Source: Deltaproteobacteria bacterium (lineage in GTDB: Bacteria; JAGRBM01; JAHCIT01). From it: a stretch of 64,000 bases of DNA. Made by a program: the position numbers and the translations under genes. Positions 59,954-64,000 of the stretch are shown here, piece by piece; position 1 is the stretch's first letter; the number at the start of each line of letters is the position of its first letter. The notes beneath the pieces were generated by a model. It ran no database searches. It was given only the letters and a program-made list of their open reading frames with translations, and was not told where the DNA came from. The DNA lies in contig JAHCIT010000008.1 of NCBI GenBank assembly GCA_026129095.1, positions 133,021 to 197,020 of the forward strand. Reading direction: 5' to 3'.

Positions 59954-60397
59954 TTAATGCCGTTCCGGCGGCCGGAACGGCGGTCGGACCTGGATGTGGA
60001 TGTGGGCGCCCTGGCCGACATCGTGATAAAGCGCGGTGGGGTAGCGGGCGGCGGGGGAGCCGAACGGCGCGTACGGGAACTCGCGGTTCAGCTTCGTGAC
60101 GAGGCTTTTGATGGTGGCGGCGTCCAGGTCACGTGTGCGGATGTCCACGGCCCGGCCGTCCTCGTGCGGCGACTTCACGGGTTCCTGCCGCCCGAGGCGG
60201 ATCGCCTCGGCGCGGTATCGCGCCTGAGTCTCCGCGTCACGGAAAACGCAGGTGATCGTGAGGGTCTTGCCGCGCTCGCTTAAGTATTCGGCGGCGGCGC
60301 GAATGACAGGCTGCAGCCGCACGTCGGCCCGGAAGAGCTGGTCCTCCAGCTCCGGGACCTTGAACGCAATCGTGAACTTGGGCGCGGCACCGGCCAT
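59954..60397 (-). CDS. M15-type peptidase endolysin
   Basis: This 147-aa protein cuts the peptide part of the cell wall. Zinc-binding motifs of the M15 (D-Ala-D-Ala carboxypeptidase-like) family are visible: SPHEDGRAVD (His and Asp ligands) and GAHIHIQV (His). TLTITCVFRDAETQARYRAEA lies before them. It lacks a signal peptide, so it would need a holin. A 30-bp element stands 10 bases ahead of its ATG, with no ordinary ribosome site. Confidence 0.85.
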   Translation of the reverse strand: MAGAAPKFTIAFKVPELEDQLFRADVRLQPVIRAAAEYLSERGKTLTITCVFRDAETQARYRAEAIRLGRQEPVKSPHEDGRAVDIRTRDLDAATIKSLVTKLNREFPYAPFGSPAARYPTALYHDVGQGAHIHIQVRPPFRPPERH

Positions 60398-60406
60398 GCC
60401 GCGAGG

Positions 60407-60436
60407 TTACGGACGGGCGGTTCCGGTTTGCGGGAC
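60407..60436 (-). promoter_or_regulatory. 30-bp element, copy 2, ahead of the endolysin gene
   Basis: On the minus strand the 19-mer GTCCCGCAAACCGGAACCG is followed by CCCGTC and CGTAA. It matches 27 of 30 positions of the element at 41393-41422. It lies 10 bases before the endolysin start, at the head of the lysis and packaging genes. Candidate late promoter. Confidence 0.45.
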
Positions 60437-60544
60437 TAGGGGTTGAGCCGGGGACGTTCTAGTGGTGGAGTTTGCGGGCGTTGCCTCCCCGCAACTGCCT
60501 GATCGAGTCCAATGAACTCTCCCGGTAGTGGGTCAGTTTGAGGA

Positions 60545-61099
60545 TTAACGGCGATTTTTGCGCCGAGCTTCCCGCTCAGCCTTTCGTCTATCTCTGCGAT
60601 CTGGTTTGTGGCCACCTGTGTTAACCGACCGCTTAGATGGGGGTTCTGGGATTACCGGGATAATGTCGCAATATGCGCCACTGCCATCATAGATCAAACG
60701 GACAAATCGGAAAAAATCTCTCCCTAAAAGGCCATTAAATGGGCGTGGATTTGGCGGTGTGGCCATCCCAATCATCTCGGATGTAAAAGTAATTCCTCTT
60801 TTTTTGGTACCGTCCCCGACCACCAATGTGATACTCAGCAAATAGACTGGGCAGTTTTCCGGGACATGGGAGACCCCCGTCATTTCTTCAAATCGGATAG
60901 GCACAATCCCCAAAGACTCTGCAATCCCTCTGTCGATAACCGTTTTTTGTGCCCCAGTATCGACCATAAGGCGCACTTTAACGCCTCCGGCCTGGGCCGA
61001 AGCCTCCCCTGCTTGAAGGGGTCGAGTAAGAGTAACTTCTACGAGAGGCCCCTGAAGGACCAGTGAATCAGCATTGGCGCTCTGGCAACGATGCTTCAC
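60545..61099 (-). CDS. retropepsin-like aspartyl protease
   Basis: This 184-aa protein has VKVRLMVDTGAQKTVIDRGIA, the DTGA active-site motif of clan AA aspartyl proteases, and NGLLGRDFFRFVRLIYDG, the second hallmark (GLLGRDFF). The C-terminus is basic (DRRDRRKAEREARRKNRR). The enzyme should work as a dimer. GC content is lower than around it: two 60-base lines counted (60721-60840) give 57 of 120. Its ATG overlaps the stop of the gene before it. It is probably a cargo gene in the prophage. Confidence 0.82.
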   Translation of the reverse strand: MKHRCQSANADSLVLQGPLVEVTLTRPLQAGEASAQAGGVKVRLMVDTGAQKTVIDRGIAESLGIVPIRFEEMTGVSHVPENCPVYLLSITLVVGDGTKKRGITFTSEMIGMATPPNPRPFNGLLGRDFFRFVRLIYDGSGAYCDIIPVIPEPPSKRSVNTGGHKPDRRDRRKAEREARRKNRR

Positions 61100-61356
61100 G
61101 CGTAAGAAAGGCCGAACATTACTGCTGTGGTGACAGGTGTCGCGGCTTGTTCCACAACGGGGCCGATAACATAGCCAGCCTCAGCCCCAAATTCTTTTAA
61201 GGCGGATTCGTAGGCGCTGCGCTCGTCATCGTGGAAGCTCTTTACCGAACCGCCGAGAAAAACCACCCATTTGCCGGGATGCGTTTTCAGGAGTTCTGGA
61301 AGCGCCTTCCTGAATTGCAGAGTTTCCTGTAAGACTTTTTCAGATGTAGTCGTCAT
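61096..61356 (-). CDS. small protein paired with the aspartyl protease (DUF5678-like)
   Basis: This 86-aa protein shows FRKALPELLKTHPGKWVVFLGGSVKSFHDDERSAYESALKEFG, which fits the DUF5678 pattern (GKWV followed by a short helix). The last bases overlap the protease start as ATGA. ATG 61356 is favoured; an upstream ATG at 61389 is possible. Such small proteins are often found next to DTGA proteases in bacteria, so the pair may be a unit. The function is unknown. Confidence 0.65.
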   Translation of the reverse strand: MTTTSEKVLQETLQFRKALPELLKTHPGKWVVFLGGSVKSFHDDERSAYESALKEFGAEAGYVIGPVVEQAATPVTTAVMFGLSYA

Positions 61357-61547
61357 ATGGCTCACCACCGTTTTTACAATAACCATCATACGTGTCCATG
61401 TCTAGTGGTATCCCAGAAGCCCAACCAGTTCCGCGATGAACTCTCCCGCTCGCTGGACCTATGAAGAGCTTTTCGCCGCACACAGGCGAGAACCCCTCTA
61501 AACTTACTCGTCCTAATTGGTCCGCCCGAACCCCCACTAGCCTCCGG

Positions 61548-61583
61548 GTTTCACACAGAACTCTGCGGGCGCAGTGCGTCAAA
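61548..61583 (-). repeat. 36-bp bipartite repeat, copy A
   Basis: GTTTCAC, ten variable bases, then GCGGGCGCAGTGCGTCAAA, read on the plus strand. The same pattern with the same spacing occurs at 62647-62682. It lies directly after the nuclease stop and upstream of the aspartyl-protease unit. Read leftward it begins TTTGACGC, so it could contain a promoter -35 box. Confidence 0.55.
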
Positions 61584-61586
61584 GGT

Positions 61587-62195
61587 CTATTCGCCGGATT
61601 TCTGTGCCCGCCGGAACTCCCACGGCGGTTCAGGGCCGTCCTCGTGCCATATCCCGAGGCGGTCCGCTTTCGCAGCGGCCTCCGCCTCCTCGAGCGCCCG
61701 GTCGTCTCCCGCGTACTGCCGGTACCACCAGGCCCACCCGGAGCGCACCATCTCAATCTCCACGTCACGGCCGTCGTCGGTGGTGACGCGCCCGACGGTT
61801 CGCTGGTAGCGGTCGCGCTGCCGGGGCTCGACGATCACGGTGCCCGACGACACCAGCGACTCCAGGAATCTCCACGCCTCCTCGCCGCCGGGCTGGCCGT
61901 CCCGGCCCCGCTTCGGCGTCTCCGGAGCATCCACTCCGCCGAGCCGAACCGTCACGAGGATGGCGCCGGGCGGCAGGCACGCCGGCTCCACATCGAGCGT
62001 GTCTCCGTCCTTGACCTTGACTACTCGCGCCGCAAAGGACTTCGAGCCCGCCGATACTGGCGCGTCGCAACGGCAATCCAGTGGCGCGGTCTCACTGACC
62101 GGCGCGATGCACCCCGCGAGGAGCAGGAGCGCCGCGAAGAGCGCGGTGAGCTCACTTCGCGTGCGCGAGTCTGACGATGGCGGACGACAGCTCAT
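61587..62195 (-). CDS. lipoprotein with staphylococcal-nuclease-like domain
   Basis: This 202-aa protein has a lipoprotein signal (LLLLAGC) and an SNase-like domain: ARVVKVKDGDTLDVEP, VRLGGVDAPETPKRG (Asp and Arg/Asp active-site features), RYQRTVGRVTTDDGRDVEIEMVRSGWAWWYRQYAGDDRALEEAEAAAKADRLGIW. It would cut DNA or RNA outside the cytoplasm. It overlaps the end of the membrane-protein gene by 44 bases and has AAGGGG ahead of ATG 62195. It probably belongs to the phage accessory genes. Confidence 0.85.
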   Translation of the reverse strand: MSCRPPSSDSRTRSELTALFAALLLLAGCIAPVSETAPLDCRCDAPVSAGSKSFAARVVKVKDGDTLDVEPACLPPGAILVTVRLGGVDAPETPKRGRDGQPGGEEAWRFLESLVSSGTVIVEPRQRDRYQRTVGRVTTDDGRDVEIEMVRSGWAWWYRQYAGDDRALEEAEAAAKADRLGIWHEDGPEPPWEFRRAQKSGE

Positions 62196-62631
62196 CGCGG
62201 CCCCTTACCGTCTTCTCGGCCGGATCGTAATCCCACCAGAACACCGACTCGGTTCCGTTGTGCTCGACTTTCACGAAGTGTATCCAGACTGGTTTCGAGC
62301 CGGTCACACTGACGCCGGGAACCGTGTTCCGGTCAATCTCCCTCCACCCGCTCGTGACGGCGTAAACGTCCAGGATTTCCCGGAAGGTCTCCGTCCCCTG
62401 TTTCGAGGCGAGGATATTTTCCGTCGCCTGTTCGCGGGTGAGCCCGCCGGGCGCCTCCGGCCCGCACATCGCGAGCACCACGCCGATCAGGACCCCAAGC
62501 ACGATGATGCCGAGGCACCCCTTGCCGAGCTTTCGACCCTGCGCTTCAAGCTCGGCCTGCTTCGCCGCCTTCTGCTCCTCGATCCGGACCCGCTCCTCGT
62601 CCCTGATCCGCTGCTCTTCTTCCGGTGTCAT
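62152..62631 (-). CDS. small membrane-anchored protein of unknown function
   Basis: This 159-aa protein has a charged coiled N-terminus (EEEQRIRDEERVRIEEQKAAKQAELEAQGRKL), one membrane helix (GCLGIIVLGVLIGVVLAMCG) and an outer domain (REILDVYAVTSGWREIDRN, HFVKVEHNGTESVFWWDYDPAEKTVRGRDEL). GGAGGGG stands 7 bases before ATG 62631. It is followed by and overlaps the nuclease gene. A copy of the 36-bp repeat lies just ahead of it. Confidence 0.7.
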   Translation of the reverse strand: MTPEEEQRIRDEERVRIEEQKAAKQAELEAQGRKLGKGCLGIIVLGVLIGVVLAMCGPEAPGGLTREQATENILASKQGTETFREILDVYAVTSGWREIDRNTVPGVSVTGSKPVWIHFVKVEHNGTESVFWWDYDPAEKTVRGRDELSSAIVRLAHAK

Positions 62632-62646
62632 TGTCACCCCTCCCAC

Positions 62647-62682
62647 GTTTCACGCGCCCCGGCGCGGGCGCAGTGCGTCAAA
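62647..62682 (-). repeat. 36-bp bipartite repeat, copy B
   Basis: GTTTCAC, ten bases, GCGGGCGCAGTGCGTCAAA. It is identical to copy A at 26 fixed positions with the same spacing. It includes the last bases of the repressor gene and lies just ahead of the membrane-protein gene. It may be a shared control site or a trace of cassette insertion. Confidence 0.55.
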
Positions 62683-63475
62683 TCTTCCGGCCGAGCCAGA
62701 CGACCCGGCCTTTCAGTTCAAACCCCCGCCCGTCGTTCTCGTCCACCTCGAACGATTCGTACCGGGGATTGTCGCTGATAATCCGGATCTTCCCGGACGG
62801 CGTCCGCTGCAGCCGCTTTACGGACAGCGCGTCGCCTTGGCGGATGACGTAGACGCCGCCGGAACCGACCGTCTTCTGCCGGAGATCCACGAGCAGGATG
62901 TCGCCGCCCAGGATCGCCGGCTCCATCGAATCCCCTTCGGCAGAGATCAGACGGAAATCCTCTTCCGGATTCGAAGTCCGGAGTTCGCGCCGGAGCCACT
63001 CGGTGCGGAACGCCATTTTCACGATCTCGCGCTCCTCGCCCACATCGTTTCCCGGGCCGGCGCTCGCCCGGACATTGAGCAGCGGGATGCGGGCGAAGTC
63101 GCGGGCGAACTGGACTTCATAGGCGGATGCCATTTCGGCCAGCCCGGCCTTCTTCATGGGCCGGACAGCGGAATCCTGCAGGGCGGCAGTATCGTCCGAC
63201 AGCTCTTCTCGGAATGCCGCCTTCACCAGTTCGGCGGGCTTGCGAAGCATCGGCCCCTCGCCGGTCTCCAGCCATTTCAGGTTCACCCCGCGAATCGCGA
63301 GCGCGGTTGAAACGAGTGTCTTTGGGGCTTCGCTGACGTCGTTTTCCCAAGCCGAGACGGTCTTTTGCGACACCCCTAGGACCTGGCTCAGGTCGGCCTG
63401 AGTCAAGTCGAGTGCATCCCTTAGTGATTTCAACTGTTTACCAAACATTGGTAAAATATCTTGACTTAATACCAT
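62678..63475 (-). CDS. phage CI-type repressor with S24 peptidase domain
   Basis: This 265-aa repressor keeps the prophage silent. The HTH is at residues about 11-65 (KSLRDALDLTQADLSQVLGVSQKTVSAWEND). The S24/LexA-like domain has ISAEGDSMEPAILGGDILLVDLRQ (nucleophile Ser in GDSM) and GDALSVKRLQRTP (catalytic Lys). This Ser-Lys pair suggests self-cleavage upon RecA activation. ATG 63475 gives the full protein; ATG 63448 is an alternative. It is divergent from the Ner-like gene, with an AT-rich operator region between. Confidence 0.9.
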   Translation of the reverse strand: MVLSQDILPMFGKQLKSLRDALDLTQADLSQVLGVSQKTVSAWENDVSEAPKTLVSTALAIRGVNLKWLETGEGPMLRKPAELVKAAFREELSDDTAALQDSAVRPMKKAGLAEMASAYEVQFARDFARIPLLNVRASAGPGNDVGEEREIVKMAFRTEWLRRELRTSNPEEDFRLISAEGDSMEPAILGGDILLVDLRQKTVGSGGVYVIRQGDALSVKRLQRTPSGKIRIISDNPRYESFEVDENDGRGFELKGRVVWLGRKI

Positions 63476-63505
63476 AATCAGGTATTACTCATACCATAAT
63501 ATGGA
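63461..63505. promoter_or_regulatory. early promoter and operators between repressor and ner-like gene
   Basis: TTGACT (63461-63466) and TATTAC (63483-63488), 16 bases apart, form a rightward promoter. Start would be near 63495, so the Ner-like ATG at 63501 would have almost no leader. Inverted repeat TAATACC/GGTATTA around a 7-base spacer (63467-63487) overlaps it, and the palindrome CCATAATATGG (63494-63504) lies across the start. These look like repressor or Ner sites. The region is far richer in AT than its surroundings. Confidence 0.6.
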
Positions 63506-63731
63506 ACCGTTCGAAGTCGCCCATCGCCTCCGCAAAGCCGGACACACCCAAGTGGACCTAGCCAAGGAGTTCGATTGCACGCAGGGTTTCATCAACCACG
63601 TCATCTACGGCCGAAAGTCAAACCTCCGTATCCAGACTCGCATCGCCGAAATCCTCGGCGAACCCGTTGAATCCATCTGGCCTTTCGCCACCGAAACCAC
63701 ATTACCGCAAATTTCTGGAGGCGCGCAATAG
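63501..63731 (+). CDS. Ner-like HTH regulator
   Basis: This 76-aa protein has the Ner/Nlp pattern: FEVAHRLRKAGHTQVDLAKEFDCTQGFINHVIYGRK, then AEILGEPVESIWPFATE, with the family's IWP near the end. Ner turns down the early and repressor promoters in Mu-type phages. No Shine-Dalgarno sequence precedes ATG 63501, and the promoter start would be only about 6 bases upstream. It is the first gene of the rightward early operon. Confidence 0.8.
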   Translation: MEPFEVAHRLRKAGHTQVDLAKEFDCTQGFINHVIYGRKSNLRIQTRIAEILGEPVESIWPFATETTLPQISGGAQ

Positions 63732-63733
63732 CG

Positions 63734-64000
63734 ATGCCGCAGCGAAGATTAGACACCCCCCTGTCTGCGGCTTCGGGAACCGGTGAAGCCGCCAGTGAAC
63801 TCGAAGGCCTGCCCCTTTTCACCGGCGTTCCACTCGCGCCCGTCACGCGGCCCGGCGAAGGCCAGCTCGACTGCGGGCCCGGTCTCAAGCGCATTCTCAC
63901 GGACGCCATGAAGCCGTTCAGCCGTTACGACGTGGCGGCGGGAATCGGAAAGTTCACCGGCCGGGACATCACCAAAACAATTCTCGACGCCTGGACCGCC
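63734..64000 (+). CDS. conserved phage early protein, 3'-truncated
   Basis: The frame starts ATG 63734, 2 bases after the ner stop, and runs off the window (89 codons visible). The last part, GPGLKRILTDAMKPFSRYDVAAGIGKFTGRDITKTILDAWTA, resembles a small protein seen in the early regions of Mu-like phages (SRYxVAxxM...GREITKxxLDAWTA). The N-terminal 45 residues are low-complexity. Its role is unknown; its place before the expected transposase genes supports the phage type. Confidence 0.65.
   Translation, partial: MPQRRLDTPLSAASGTGEAASELEGLPLFTGVPLAPVTRPGEGQLDCGPGLKRILTDAMKPFSRYDVAAGIGKFTGRDITKTILDAWTA

Larger units (their letters stand above)
36852..64000. mobile_element. Mu-like transposable prophage, divergent layout, incomplete in window
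   Basis: The late genes run leftward on the minus strand in an order close to that of Mu: terminase, portal/F, I, capsid, gp36, G, gp37, gp38, sheath, tube, chaperone, tape measure, baseplate, fibres. The repressor is at 62678-63475 and the early genes start rightward at 63501. The terminus at 36852 begins TGTCATAAAC, with a tandem array of repeats behind it. The early region is divergent from the late one, as in BcepMu. The second end and the transposase genes lie past 64000. Every virion gene expected of a contractile-tailed phage is present and unbroken, so it may still be active. Confidence 0.88.

Noticed and set aside
62678-63475. The S24-domain protein as host LexA
   Set aside because: It has a CI-type XRE HTH, lies opposite a Ner-like gene with operator repeats, and is longer than LexA; it is the phage repressor.
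36852-64000. P2-like prophage
   Set aside because: Tail genes resemble P2 at the baseplate, but portal (DUF935), F, I, gp36 and gpG types, the Ner-like gene and the end array are Mu-type. No integrase or ogr gene is visible.

Overview
The window is high-GC DNA from a Gram-negative bacterium. It holds about 36.8 kb of host chromosome (1-36851) followed by most of an integrated Mu-like transposable prophage (36852 to beyond 64000). Lipoprotein signals, RseP, peptide deformylase and the mix of household genes point to a proteobacterium-like host, possibly of the old Deltaproteobacteria. No rRNA or other decisive marker is present, so the lineage is an inference.

Host part, left to right. A truncated DegT-type sugar aminotransferase (2-808) is followed by a two-gene exported-protein operon (821-2734, minus) and tRNA-Leu(UAA). 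Next come a small membrane protein, a methyltransferase divergent from a YfhO-type membrane protein, and purE-purK. A 1556-aa lipoprotein with no assigned family follows. A cluster with RseP-like proteins, tsaB, nadD and a DUF4175-like coiled-coil membrane protein runs to 20416. It includes an RseP paralogue without protease motifs, and tsaB apparently starts at CTG. An acyl-CoA dehydrogenase, a DUF4177-like protein and peptide deformylase lie on the minus strand, then a small lipoprotein, xerD, ppx/gppA and apgM on the plus strand. The minus-strand block 26888-36031 holds a glycosyltransferase, glpX, a Crp/Fnr regulator, an operon (acidic protein, TPR lipoprotein, RodZ-like protein) and a second operon (diacylglycerol-kinase-like, mtnP, PfkB kinase).

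Prophage part. The phage terminus is a tandem array of 22-23 bp repeats starting TGTCATAAAC at 36852. Directly outside it are the last 17 codons of a minus-strand host gene, so the phage appears to have landed in a gene. All late genes run leftward on the minus strand: lysis genes (60.4 to 59.5 kb), terminase, portal fused to the Mu F domain, I-type protease, decoration protein, major capsid, gp36, gpG, gp37, gp38, sheath, tube, tail chaperone with a -1 frameshift site, tape measure, baseplate, fibres, and a small basic protein at the tip. The CI/S24 repressor (62678-63475, minus) is divergent from a Ner-like gene (63501, plus) and a conserved early gene that runs off the window. This divergent early/late layout resembles BcepMu rather than Mu itself. 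The transposase genes should lie just past 64000.

The points most worth following up are the phage end with its interrupted host gene, the frameshift site, a 30-bp element found in front of two late gene blocks, a 36-bp bipartite repeat at 61.5 and 62.6 kb, a low-GC aspartyl protease cassette, the CTG start of tsaB, and the RseP paralogue pair.
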